DNA of 64,000 nt, from contig NW_022098001.1 in NCBI RefSeq assembly GCF_002288925.2, positions 10,311,582 through 10,375,581 of the forward strand. The letters are read 5' to 3'. The notes below the pieces were generated by a model. That model was not told the DNA's origin. It ran no database searches and worked only from the letters and a program-made list of their open reading frames with translations. Below, in pieces: positions 37,190 through 50,079 of this stretch. Numbering within the stretch: the stretch's first letter is position 1; each line of letters opens with the position of its first letter. Position numbers and translations under genes: made by a program. The DNA is from Delphinapterus leucas (Eukaryota; Chordata; Mammalia; Artiodactyla; Monodontidae).

Positions 37190-39290
37190 GGATGGAAGAG
37201 CATATAGATTGGAAACAAACAAAACTCTCTCTACCTGAAGATGACGTGATTAGATAAGAAATCCCAAGAAATCTACTAAAAAAACCTCCTGTAATTAACA
37301 AATGAAGCAAAGTTGCAGAACACAAGATCAATACACAAAAATCAATTGCATAACAATGAATAACTGGAAACCAAAATCAAAACCACAATAACATTTATAA
37401 ATGCTCCAAAGAAAATAAAATATTTAGGTATAAATCTAATAAAACATATATAGGATCTACATGCTGGAAAAACATAATGCTGATGAAAGAAATCAAAGAA
37501 AATCTAAATAATTGGAGAGACACACTGTGCTCATGGATTGGAAGACAATATGGTAAAGATGTCAATTCTCCCCAAACTGACCTATACATTTAAGGCAATT
37601 TCTGGCAAATCCTACCAAGGTTTTTCTAAACAAGCTTATTCTAAAATTTACCTGGAAAGAAGACTATTTCAAATAGCCAGAAACAATTTTGAAGAAGAAT
37701 AAAGTAGGAGGACGCATTCTTCCCAATGCTAACTAAGCCTTACTATATAGCTACAGTAATCAAGACAGTGTGATATTGACACAAGGATAGATATATTAAT
37801 CAAAGGGACAGAATAGGGAACCTAGAAACAGACTCACATAAACATGCCCAACTGATTTTTGACAAAATGGCAAAAGCAATTCAATGGAGGAGGTGCAATC
37901 TTTTCAACAAATGGTACTGAAACAAGTGAACATCCACACGCAAAAAGATGAATTTCAAACTAAACCGCATACCTTATATTAAAATTAACTCAAAATGGAT
38001 CACAGATTTAAATGTAAAACTATAAAACTTTTAGGAAAAAACACATAAGAACTTTATGATCTTTGGCTAGGCAAAGAATTCTTAGATCTGACATTGAAAC
38101 CACAATACATAAAAGGAAAAATTAATAAACTGGACCTAATCAAAACAGAAACCTTTCACTCTGTAAAAGGCCTTGGTAAGAGCATGAAAAGACAAATTAC
38201 AAATTGAAGCTATTTGCGAACCACATATCTGACAGACAGATCTTATGTCTAGAATATATAAAGTACTCTCAAAATCAGAAAATGAGCATAAGAACAGGTA
38301 TTTCACTAATACATGTGGCAAATAAGCATATGAAAAGGTGTTCAACATCATTATCCATATGGAAAATGCCAATTAAAACCACAATGAGACATCACTACAT
38401 ACTTATCAGAATGGCTAAAATTAAAAATAGTGACAATACCAAATGCTAGTGATGATACAAAAAAAACTGGATCACTCATACACTGCTCATAGAAATGAAT
38501 AGTGGGTATAGCCACTCTGGAAATTAGTTTAGCAATCATTTTTAAAAATAAAAATGAAATTACCATAGGACCCAACAATAGCATCCTTGGGCATTTATCC
38601 AAGAAAAATAAAAACTTATGTAGGCATAGAAATCTGTACATAAATGTTCACAGTAGCTTTATTTGTAATACCAAAACCTAGAAACTACCAAAAGGTTGTT
38701 CAATGGGTGAATGGTTAAACAATCCATGATATAAATATATCCATACAGGGCTTCCCTGGTGGCGCAGTGGTTGAGAGTCCGCCTACTGATGCAGGTGATG
38801 TGGGTTCGTGCCCCGGTCCAGGAGGATCCCACATGCCACAGAGCGGCTGGGCCCATGAGCCGTGGCTGCTGAGCCTGCACGTCCGGAGCCTGTGCTCCAT
38901 GACAGGAGAGGCCACAGCAGTGAGAGGCCCGCGTATCACAAAAAAGCATATATATATATCCATACAGTAGAATACTACTCAGTAATGAAAAGGAACAAAC
39001 CACTGATACACATACCAACTTGGCTGAACTTCGAGGGATTTATATTACGTGAAAAAATCTATGCTCAAAATATTACATACTGTATGATTCCATTTATATT
39101 TGTTATTTTTGAAATAAAATTATATAAAATGAGGACAGGTTAGTGGTTGCCAGGGATCAGGAGGTAGGGAAAGTGATAGTACAGTTAAAAGGAGTAGCAC
39201 AAGGAAGCCTTGTTATGGTGATATATTTTATATCTCGATCATGGTGGCGGTGGTTTCACAAAACTACGCATGATGAAACACAAAAACAAA
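37190..39290 (+). mobile_element. Old L1 3' half, interrupted by a SINE
   Basis: Plus-strand L1 ORF2 and 3' UTR: TGCAGAACACAAGATCAATA, TCATGGATTGGAAGACAATA, ATGGATCACAGATTTAAATG, CACTGTATGATTCC-like end. The SINE at 38749..38952 splits it. Frames are heavily broken. Confidence 0.82.
38749..38952 (+). mobile_element. CHR-2 type SINE nested in L1
   Basis: The target duplication (A/T)ATATATCCATACAG is at 38734..38748 and 38953..38967, both matching the L1 phrase ATATATCCATACAGTAGAAT. Confidence 0.94.
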
Positions 39291-39294
39291 ACGA

Positions 39295-40350
39295 AAAGGC
39301 AGCCAAACAACTGTATTTGCAAACAATATATCCGATAAAGGGTTAATACCCAAAACATACAAAGAATTTATGTAACGCAACATCAAAAACAACAAACAAC
39401 CCAATTAAAAAAATAGGCAGAGGACCTGAACAGACATTTTTCCAAAGAAGATATAAAGATTGCCAACAGACACAGGAAGGAATGCTCAACATCATTAATC
39501 ATCAGGGGAATGAAATTATCAAAACCACAATGAGATATCACCTCACACCTGTCAGAACGGCTATTATCAAAAAGACAACAAATAACACGAGTTGGTAAGG
39601 ATGTGGAGAAAAGGGAACCCTCACGTACAGTTGCTGGGAATGTTAGTTGGTACAGCCACCATGGAAAACAATAAGGAAATTCCTCAAAAAATTAAACTAC
39701 CATATGATCCAGGAATGCCACTTTTCCAAAGAAAACAAAACACTAATTTGAAAGGATACATGCACCACTATGTTCATTGCAGCATTATTTACAACAACCA
39801 AAATATGGAAGCAACCTAAGTGTCCATCAATAAATGAATGGAGAAAATGTAGTATATACACACATACACAAAATGAAATAGTACTCAGCCATAAAAAAGA
39901 ATGAAATCCTGCCACATGCAACACCATGGATGGACCTAGAGGGCATTATGCTAAATGAATAAATCAGAGAAACAAATACCATATGGTTTCACTTATATGT
40001 GGAATTCAAAAACAAAACAAATTAACAAATTATAACAAAATTGAAACAGACGCATAGATACAGAGAACAAACAGGTGATTGCCAGAGGGGAAGGGTGTGG
40101 GAGAAAGAATGAAGGTGAGGCAGATTAAGAGGTACAAATTTCCAGTTATAAAATAAATAAATCAAGGGGATATAATGTACAGCCTAGGGAACATAGGCAG
40201 TAATACTGTAACAATTTGTATGGTGACAGTAACTAGACTCATCCTGTGATCATTCTGTAATATACAAAAATATAGAATCACTATGTTGCCCACCTGAAAG
40301 TAATATAATAAGTTAATTATACTTCAATTAAAAATAATTAAATTTTAAAA
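39295..40350 (+). mobile_element. L1 3' end
   Basis: A second plus-strand L1 3' part, starting in the C-terminal ORF2 region (GGGTTAATACCCAAAACATA, then CACACCTGTCAGAACGGCTA). It runs to the 3' UTR and tail near 40350 (ACCTGAAAGTAATATAATAA). It is younger-looking than the preceding L1. Confidence 0.82.
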
Positions 40351-40439
40351 AGAAAAATACATATGAAAGTAAATATAAATCTCACTGGTAAAGGTAAATA
40401 TACAGTAAATGCAGTAGATTAATTACTTATAAAGCTATG

Positions 40440-41166
40440 ATGTGTGAAGGTTAAAAGACAAAAGCAGTAAAAAGAACTATAACTACAATAATTAGTTGAG
40501 GGATACACAAGATAAAAAGATGTAAAATGTGACATCAAAAACATAACACATTGTGGTGGATAAAAATGTAGAGCTTTAGAATGCATTCAAACACATGTTG
40601 TTATCAACTTAAAATAGGCTGTTATAAACATATGCTGTTATATATAAGCATCATGGTAACCACAAAGCAAAAACCTACAGCAGATATGCAAAAGATAAAG
40701 GAAGGATTCTAAGCTTACCACTAAGACAGTGATCATATCACAAATGAAGAGAGAAAGAAGAAAGGAACTACAAAACAGCCAGAAAACAGTTAACAAAATG
40801 GCATTAAGTACCTACCTATCAATAAATACTTCAAATGTAATTGGACTACATTCTCCAATCACAAGAAATAGAGTGGTGAAAGGATAAAAAATAAGACCTA
40901 ACTATATGTTGCCTACCAGAGACTCACTTCAGATACAAGGACACAGACTGAAAGTGAAAGGATGGAAAAAGATATTCCATTCAAACAGAAACATTTAAAA
41001 GAAAGCTGGGGTAGCTATACTTATATCAGACAAAATAGACTTTGAAAGAAAGATGGTAGTAAGAGAAAAAGAAGGGCATTACATAATGATAAAGGGGTCA
41101 ATCCAACAAGAGGATGTAACATTTGTAAATATTTATGCACCCAATATAAAAGGATTCCCTAGGGGA
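40440..41166 (+). mobile_element. L1 endonuclease-region fragment
   Basis: Plus-strand L1 sequence from the ORF1/ORF2 spacer and endonuclease region: GGATGGAAAAAGATATTCCA, GTAGCTATACTTATATCAGA, AAATATTTATGCACCCAATA. No open frame. Confidence 0.72.
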
Positions 41167-41380
41167 AGTAAAGACGCTACTCATAATTTATAGGGAACTC
41201 TTAAGTCTCATTTTTCATAGAAGGAATCTACACACAGAACCTAAACTACGCTATCTGCTAGTATCATCACCACCATCACTAACCTGTGGTAGTGCAAGCG
41301 AGGGAATCAATAATAGTACAATAAATTCCACAACCTAAGTCAGCAATTCTGAGCCCTTACTCAATGTGTGAAAAGGTAGT

Positions 41381-41954
41381 TGTTTTAGGCCATTTGGGCT
41401 GCTATAACGAAACACCACAGACTGGGTAGCTAATAAACAACAGAAATTTATTTCTCATAGTTCTGGAGGCTAGGAAGTCCAAGGTCAAGGTGCCAACCTG
41501 GTCTGGCGAGGGCCCTTTTTCTGGTTCACAGCCAGTGCCTTTTCATTGCATCCTCACTTGGCAGAAGGGGTTAGGGATCTCTCTGGAGCCTCTTTTAAAA
41601 GGCACTACTGAGCCCATGTGCCACAACTACAGAAGCCGAGCGCCTAGAGCCAGTGCTCCACAACAAGAGAAGCCACCGCAATGAGAAGCCCGCACACCGC
41701 AACAAAGAGTAGCCCCCCCCTCCACAACTAGAGAAAGCCCGCGTGCAGCAACGAAGACCCAACACAGCCAAAAATAAATAAATAAAATAAATTTATTTAA
41801 AAATTTAAAAAACAAATAAAAGGCACTAATCTCATTCATGAGGTCTCCACTCTCATGACAAGCATCTTCCCAAGGCCCACTTCCTAATACCATCATCTCT
41901 GGGGGTTAGGGCTTCAACATATGAATTTTGGAGGGACATACTCAAACCACAGCA
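41381..41954 (-). mobile_element. ERVL-MaLR type solo LTR, split by a SINE
   Basis: On the minus strand it begins TGCTGTGGTTTGAGTATG and ends GGCCTAAAACA. It has the MLT1/MST landmarks CAAAATTCATATGTTGAAGC and ACAGACTGGGTAGC (plus strand). This is an old solo LTR with no internal viral genes. The 5-bp flanks GTAGT and GCAGT (41376..41380, 41955..41959) are a likely decayed target duplication. A CHR-1 SINE is nested at 41608..41817. Confidence 0.82.
41608..41817 (+). mobile_element. 5'-truncated CHR-1 type SINE in the LTR
   Basis: Lacks the GACTTCCCTGG head and starts within the CTGAGCCCATGTGCCACAAC block. It ends GACCCAACACAGCCAAAAAT plus an A-rich tail. The target duplication AAAAGGCACTA is at 41597..41607 and 41818..41828. 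Confidence 0.93.
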
Positions 41955-42157
41955 GCAGTCAACCAGATTAATCCAGTCTCAGATAAGAGAATTAAAGCGT
42001 TAAGAAAATAAATAAAAGGCCATGTAAATATTGTTAATAGCCTTAGCAAAACTTCCAATAACCAATTTCCACCGCATCAAAACATGCAAGGAAAGAGGAC
42101 AGGCAAGATTACTATGTAACTCCGAGCACTAACCAGGATTTAAAAGCACATATTGTG

Positions 42158-42362
42158 GGCATCCCTGGTGGCGCAGTGGTTGAGGGCCCGCCTGCCGATG
42201 CAGCGGACGTGGGTTCGTGCCCCGGTCCAGCAGGATCCCTCATGCCGTGGAGCGGCTGGGCCCGTGAGCCATGGCTGCTGGGCCTGCGCGTCCAGGGCCT
42301 GTGCTCCGCAATGGGAGAGCCCGTAGCGGTGAGGGGTCCGCGTACCAAAAAAAAAAACAAAA
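42158..42362 (+). mobile_element. CHR-2 type SINE at the end of a mariner
   Basis: Somewhat diverged SINE (GGCATCCCTGGTGG). The perfect 16-bp target duplication AAAAGCACATATTGTG is at 42142..42157 and 42363..42378. The duplicated bases include the TA target and first 5 bases of the mariner at 42374, so this SINE is younger than that mariner. Confidence 0.95.
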
Positions 42363-42373
42363 AAAAGCACATA

Positions 42374-42485
42374 TTGTGTTGGCCAAAGAGTTTGTTCAGT
42401 TAATGAATACGCTGTTCAATAAAGTTCCGGGTGAAAATGAAAAGTGTTTTTACTTAAAACCAAATGAACTTTTTGGCCAACCCAA
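42374..42485 (+). mobile_element. Internally deleted mariner
   Basis: A 112-bp mariner remnant between TA dinucleotides (42372..42373 and 42486..42487). The left end TTGTGTTGGCCAAAGAG joins directly to the 3' part AATACGCTGTTCAATAAAG, then TGAACTTTTTGGCCAACCCAA. The whole transposase is gone. Confidence 0.92.
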
Positions 42486-42487
42486 TA

Positions 42488-45216
42488 CATTAACAAAAAG
42501 CTTAGTTTTTTATCTCAAGTTTTGAATGGTACTTATAGTTTTGGTTTAGGTTCAAAAGATTTTTTAAAGTTTGTTTGTTTGTTTGTTTTTATGAATAACA
42601 AGTATCACTTCTATAAAGAGCCTTACAAATGGTTACATTTATTAGGTCAAAAGATTCTGAAAGTTTACTTTCTAGGTGGCACAAAGGCCAGAATAAATTA
42701 GTACTTTAAAAATAAATTTACTACTCTCTTTAGGTTGAAGAAGCTTTTTGCAAGACTTATTAACACAATGAGCAGAGAAAGCATAAACAATCAAAGAATA
42801 AAAGAACTATGTAGCAAGTCTTGCCCTAGTTTACAGGTGAGGCCCACAGAGGATAAACAAAAATATGCAAAAGGAGAGGAGCACATAGTTAAATGTAAGT
42901 TACTGGTAAGGTTTTCATTCTTCAGCCGTATGCTGGGTCCACAAGTATTTATTAGATTAGCCTAGAGTGGACAAAACTAGCTAAATAAACAAGTCAGACC
43001 TGGACCACTACTGATAATGTGTCATGAATCAAATTCTGTGTCTCAAGTCCAAGAAAGAAAAAGAAAACAGTTCAAATCTACAGGATCTAAAGGTGGGTAT
43101 GACTGACACAGATATGTCTCTCAGAGTAAATAGCATATTTACTAAGTAAAATATCAATATATTAAAGTAATTCAGACTGGACATCAAGGTGACTTTATCT
43201 TACCTAACACAACAACTTGGTCACCTGTGCATCAAAAAAAGTCTCTATAATTAAAAATGATCACAAAGACATGTTAAGGAAGTATACTATAACTATTATC
43301 AAAAGAGTCACAATCATTATAAATCTCATTTTCTAAGTAGCTTTTGTGGAAATTATATAAATATCTTGCAATGCTTTACAGTGTACTGACGAGTAAAATA
43401 AAAATCAACAAATGTTAGAATTTAATTGAACTTTACAAACTACACATGCCTTCTTATCAAGAAATTCAGCAATATTTTTTTTTATGATTTCTGAATAAAC
43501 CTCAGATTTCTAACTTTTAAATTTCATTTTATTACATTCTCATACAATATTATTTTTAACAGATTCATACCTATAACTCTAAAAGGCCCCTTCATTTAAC
43601 CTACCATCCACACTAATTTTATTTAGAAAATAAGTCTTTTCTTCATTGTGCGTCTATAATAATTTGAAATAATATAAATCAAATATGGGCTTACTCAATT
43701 TTACTAACACATATATAGTTTTTTAAGTTAATTTCCTATTATACTAATCAAAGCTTAAAATAGGAAAATAAACTATTTTAAAATGTGTTTCATCTATAAT
43801 GTTTTTACTAAGAAATTAATTCCAATCACTAGCATAAACTCAAGTATAACTCTCCAGAGGTGTACAATGCTGAATAATTTGTCCAAATGTCAACTGCAAT
43901 TTTCAAAAATCCTTTCTACCTCAAAATTTTAAACATCTGTAAAAAATACTTGTTTTGAGAGTGGTTTACATTCATGACACTTGACCTTTTGCTGTACACA
44001 CCACAAAATTCAAGTCTCAAATACCGTATAAGCAGGAAATCTGATCATTCCTGCAGTAGCCATCTGCATGGTCCAATATCAAATATTAGTTCTAGGTTAC
44101 ACTAAGTCATGTGTTACAAATCTTTTTCTGCAGCCTCTATAATTAGTTGTAATTTGCCTCTTTTAAAATGTGTTTCTTATGGGACATCTGGCCTTGAAAC
44201 TTCCACCTTCCCATTGAAAAAACACTTAGTGTCTGGATTTTTTTTTTTTTTCACTTAATATGGAGCACCGCATGGGTGGTATAACCAAGTCCAGACTTCT
44301 TAAAAAAAAATTAAATTCCAGGAACAGATGATGATTAAGAACCATTTAAGTATTACCAAATATAAATGTAAAATAAAACTTTGTTGCACATAACTATCTA
44401 CAGATTCCTAAATCAATCTCCCAGATATTTAAAGTTCCCAAACAAATTTTAATGAGAGTATAGCATTGGTCTACTCACTTCCAGGAACTACATTAGTTAA
44501 GTTAAATTGCATAATAAAGGTTTGGAATTAGAGATTTCACAGAAAGAAAAAGTTTTGAGCCCAGTAGGTTCATATGACACTCAAAGTATCTACTGCAAAT
44601 AGGAAATGATTTTAGCAATTTATAAATAACCTTTACTCATTTCACGGAAGTTGAAACTTAATAATACTCATCAACTCACTTGATCTAGAAAGGCTTCCTT
44701 AAAACTGAAAATTAAATACGGGGTAAGGAAAAAGTAATAAAAATGAAAGACAGAGATACTACTTTTATACAGGATAAAAGTGGAAGAATTCATCACAATA
44801 TGCTGCTGCCCAGACCTGTTTGCTTCTTAGATTAGAAAATTTTTGGTAGAAACTCCTTAAAATCACTATTATACCTTAACAAAAACACTGAAAAGAAATG
44901 TAATGTGGGTCAAAGAAAGAAGTCAGAAAAAAATCAGTTTCTGATGACAAAACCTCAAAGACACAATGAAATTAGGTATGAAGGGAAATTCAATATATTT
45001 TCATCTTCTCAAAAAATAACCTGAGAAATTTCTATCTCATTTAGAAATGTCACTTTGCAAAAATTCAAAAACCTTCACCTAAAAATTGGACACAATCAGG
45101 CCCCATTTCTGGCAGATATGGGTAATAAGCAATATGCATAATCCCTATTAAGGCTATGATCAGATTAAGTAAAATGAGTATGAAAATAACCATTAGGATA
45201 TATTTTATCCAAATTT
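42488..45216. other. Intron 3 sequence, no recognised element
   Basis: About 2.7 kb of plain AT-rich intronic sequence. No gene or clear transposon seen. Confidence 0.45.
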
Positions 45217-45232
45217 AAGAAAACCCTTTTGC

Positions 45233-45449
45233 CTAACAAACGTAAGGTACAGCCGCATGGCACAGGGATATCAGCTCGGTGACCACCGCCTGGAGGGGTG
45301 GGATAGGGAGGGTGGGAGGGAGGGAGCTGGAAGAGGGAAGAGATATGGGAACGTATGTATATGTATAACTGATTCACTTTGTTATAAAGCAGAAACTAAC
45401 ACACCATTGTAAAGCAATTATACCCCAATAAAGATGTTAAAAAAAAAAA
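45233..45449 (+). mobile_element. Truncated L1 3' end near exon 3
   Basis: L1 3' UTR with the GGGTGGGATAGGGAGGGTGG run and a CCCCAATAAAGATGTT end. The perfect 16-bp target duplication AAGAAAACCCTTTTGC is at 45217..45232 and 45450..45465. Confidence 0.94.
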
Positions 45450-45586
45450 AAGAAAACCCTTTTGCAATTAATTATGTTACTTTAATAGGTATGTAAAAAA
45501 AAAATTAAGTGTACAAGCTAAGATTTGTTTATGTAAAACCTGACACATCCCAAAAGTTAAAAAAATATCAAATACTAATAACTATT

Positions 45587-45666
45587 AAAATTGGTTAACA
45601 TAAACAACTAGGTTTAATAATTTCTTAAAATTGGTTAACATAAACAACTAGGTTTAATAATTTCTT
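45587..45666. repeat. Perfect 40-bp tandem duplication at the exon 3 donor
   Basis: Two identical 40-bp units (45587..45626 and 45627..45666), each AAAATTGGTTAACATAAACA followed by ACTAGGTTTAATAATTTCTT. On the VPS13B strand the first unit begins at intron position +3, directly behind the GT of the donor. The donor itself is not duplicated. Confidence 0.97.
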
Positions 45667-45668
45667 AC

Positions 45669-45812
45669 CTGTATCCCATCTTTAAGTTTCAAAATACATT
45701 CCATTGTATTGATGGTAATTACCACTGGTTCTGAACCCAGTTTTGTCCACGGTACATGGATCCTCAGTTCGTGAATATGTCCACTTAAAAAAGTGAATGG
45801 TAATTTCAATTC
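45669..45812 (-). CDS. VPS13B: VPS13B coding exon 3
   Basis: Second coding exon, exactly 144 nt (48 codons, phase 0 at both ends), coding for about residues 50 to 97. The acceptor on the minus strand is TTGTATTTTAAG and the donor is CAG followed by GTAAGAAA. The peptide runs ELKLPFTFLSGHIHELRI, then HVPWTKLGSEPVVITINTME and CILKLKDGIQ. The pattern of a beta-strand segment ending in an I-x-I-P/VPW-type motif followed by Gly-x-x-Pro-Val is typical of the VPS13 chorein N-terminal domain. Because its length is a multiple of three, skipping it would keep frame but remove a core strand. Two insertions crowd it: an HNRNPA1 processed pseudogene begins about 155 bp upstream of the acceptor, and a perfect 40-bp tandem duplication starts at intron position +3. 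Confidence 0.97.
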
Positions 45813-45902
45813 CTTAAAATACAAAATATTAAAGAAAATTTAGGAAGTGCTTAATATTTTTTTCATTCTAATATCCAAAATACTTTCTGAAAAGAAAAAT
45901 AA

Positions 45903-47335
<1,433 letters not shown>

Positions 47336-47346
47336 GGCAGCATCAA

Positions 47347-47679
47347 TGGACCTCCCTGGTGGCACAGTGGTTGAGAATCCACCTGCCAATGCAGGGGACA
47401 CAAGTTCGATCCCTGATCCGGGAAGATCCCACATGCCTCAGAGCAACTAAGCCCATGCACCACAACTACTGAGCCTGTGCTCTAGAGCCCACGAGCCACA
47501 ACTACTGAAGCCCGGGCACCTAGAGCCCGTGCTCCGCAACAAGAGAAGCCACTGCAATGAGAAGCCCGCGCACAGCAACAAAGAGTAGCCCCCACTCTCG
47601 CAGCTGGAGAAAGCCCACGCACAGCAACAAAGACCCAGCACAGCCAAAAATAAATAAATAAATTTATTTTTTTTAAAAA
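47347..47679 (+). mobile_element. CHR-1 type SINE after the pseudogene
   Basis: Full-length CHR-1 form (GACCTCCCTGGTGGCACAG to AGCCAAAAATAAATAAATAA). The target duplication GCAGCATCAA is at 47337..47346 and 47680..47689, so it inserted just behind the pseudogene's poly(A). Confidence 0.95.
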
Positions 47680-47999
47680 GCAGCATCAAATAACTTGTTA
47701 AACTATAGTTAATGATAAACTACAAAAACTTATTGTGCAAGTTACATTTAATAAGCTACTTAACCTGTGTAGGCCTCTATTTCTTATTTTGCTAAATGGA
47801 AATAATAACAGAATATGATTGTAAGGCAAGTTTAAAGAGAATGGAATTAAAGATAGGAGAATGACCTGACAAAATAAAAATGGACCAACTTAGAAAAAAA
47901 ATTTATTGAGCTTTACCTAATTAAAGATTGTACCTGGATACTATTTGGTCATAAACTCTAAGTGTTTTCTGACTGGTTTCCATTATTATTAAAAAGGTT

Positions 48000-48395
48000 A
48001 GACGTATGCTAACGCATGTATATGGAATCTAAGAAAACGGTACTGATGAACCTAGTGGCAGGGCAGAAATAAAGATACAGACGTAGAGAACGGACCTGAG
48101 GATACAGCAGGGGAAGGGGAAGCTGGGACAAAGTGAAAGTAGCATTGACATATACACACTACCAAATGTAAAATGGATGGCTAGTGGGAAGCTGCTACAT
48201 AGCACAGGGAGATTAGCTCAATGCTCTGTGATGACCTAGAAGGGTGGGATAGAGGGTGGGAGGGAGGCTCAAGAGGGAGGGGATATGGGGATATATGTAT
48301 ACATATAGCTCTGATTCACTCTGTTGTACAGCAGAAACTAACACAACATTGTAAAGCAATTATACTCCAGTAAAGATGACCAAAAAAAGGCACTT
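48000..48395 (+). mobile_element. L1 3' end
   Basis: 5'-truncated L1 with ATGTATATGGAATCTAAGAA, GTGGGAAGCTGCTACATAGC and ACTCCAGTAAAGATGACC. The flanks AAAAAGGTTAG (about 47993) and AAAAAAGTTAG (about 48405) may be its decayed target duplication. Confidence 0.85.
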
Positions 48396-48644
48396 CCTCT
48401 CAAAAAAAAGTTAGAAATGAAAACGTAAATGTTACCACAATCACTTTATACTAAATTGTTTCACCTTCAGATAAAATGTTACAAACCAACAAAAGAAAAA
48501 AACAAATTTGTATTTGGACTATATCTCAGTCACATTCTTGTAACTCTATTTGTGAAAGTTAAGATAAATATTAAGCTATTCATTCATCTAAGAATTGTCC
48601 CTTACTTGGTTTAGCAACATAGCTAAATATATACAGATATAGTA

Positions 48645-48870
48645 CAGCAAAGTGGTTAAGACCAATAACTCTAGAGCCAGCACAAGTGGATTTAATCCTA
48701 CCTCTGCTACTTACTAGCACAATGACAATAGGCAAGTTGTATTAAAGTATGTGTGTCTCAGTTTCTTTATCTGTAAAACTGGATAATAGTAGTGTGTTTG
48801 AGGATTAAATGAATTGATTTATATAAAGCACTTAGGACACTGTCTTCCTCAAAGAGCAATCAATATAAAG
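48645..48870 (+). repeat. MIR relic
   Basis: Clear MIR order: GTGGTTAAGACCAATAACTC, CCTCTGCTACTTACTAGC, TCAGTTTCTTTATCTGTAAA, TTAAATGAATTGATTTATAT, AGCACTTAGGACACTGTC. Confidence 0.85.
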
Positions 48871-49084
48871 ATGCTAACTATTTATTATTACAAATGTATA
48901 AGCCTCCTTTATGTCTTCACAAGTTTTTTTAAAGGGCAGAATACTAAAAATCTATTTCTACTATCCTAATGGAATGTCACAATTTTTAAACAGTTCTCAT
49001 TATTTCATTAATTTTAAAGATGCAGTACTTTCTCCCAGCATTAATCAATGGAACAGATTATATTTTGATCAGTGTCCATAATGA

Positions 49085-49315
49085 AGACAATGTTTACTGA
49101 GCACTTACTGTGTACCATACACTGCTTTAAGCACTTTACCTGAATGCAAAATTTAATCTTTGTAAGTACCCCAAAAAGTAAATACTATTATACCCACTTT
49201 ACAGATAAAAAATCTGAGGCATGGAAAGGTCAACTAACTTTCAAAAATGACTCAGCTAGGAGCTCTGTGACTCAAAACCAGAAACTATGATGCCAGAGCC
49301 CTTCCTCTTATCAAC
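49085..49315 (+). repeat. MIR relic
   Basis: Landmarks TTACTGAGCACTTACTGTGT, CACTTTACAGATAAAAAATC, GAGGCATGGAAAGGTCAACT, CTCAGCTAGGAGCTCTGTGA. Full-length-like ancient SINE. Confidence 0.83.
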
Positions 49316-50075
49316 AACTATACTGCACCTAACTTTCATTATGAGCACTGAATACATTTCCATTGGTTATACATCCATTTGGATAATGTTCCAATGACAT
49401 CTCCATCTCTACCCTTGACTTGTGTAACAATGATACGTTTGTGAAATGGCTACCAAAACCGCAGTCTATGGGCACAAATTGGCTTTTCTTAGGGAGAAGT
49501 TAAAAGACACCTGAACCAAACTCAAGACCTTGGTATCACCAGAATGCTACTAATCATCTGAATAACTAACAAAACACTAACACAAGAGGCAGCATTCTAC
49601 ATTAAAACATGGAATTTTGAACCATATGGCCCATGTTGGAGATCCAACTGAAGTTCAACACTTATTAATTATATGACTATAAAGCAAGATCATTTCCATT
49701 TCCTCATCACAGAGTTGTTGTGATAAACAAATAAGAACACATTTATGCCTTGTAAAAGGCAAAAGAAAATGCTGACTGTTATAATAAATGGATCATCCTG
49801 AGGTAACCACAAAGAAATGATTTTCTTTTCATTCCTTTTCCTTCTCAAAATATATTGTACAACTTAAAAATATTCTATTTACTTGTAACTACTCAGAAAT
49901 ACATTGTGAAAAATACATCCCTAAAACCAGAATATCTATGGCTGCACAAAGGATATAGTAATGAAAAATTTAGAGGATTGACTAGCTCTCATAAATATAA
50001 TTCTAGGTAAGCAATTTAAAAATATTCTCACACAGAAAAAAGGGATACTTGAAAAATGAATATAGCAGGCCACAA
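49316..50075. other. Intron 2 sequence, no recognised element
   Basis: Plain intronic sequence. Nothing recognised. Confidence 0.4.
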
Positions 50076-50079
50076 AAGC

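Noticed and set aside
1504..42525. Many 60 to 110 residue open frames with similar Pro/Gly/Ser-rich peptides (for example [14 protein letters not shown])
   Set aside because: They are translations of CHR SINE copies on either strand. They share the SINE boundaries and are not genes.
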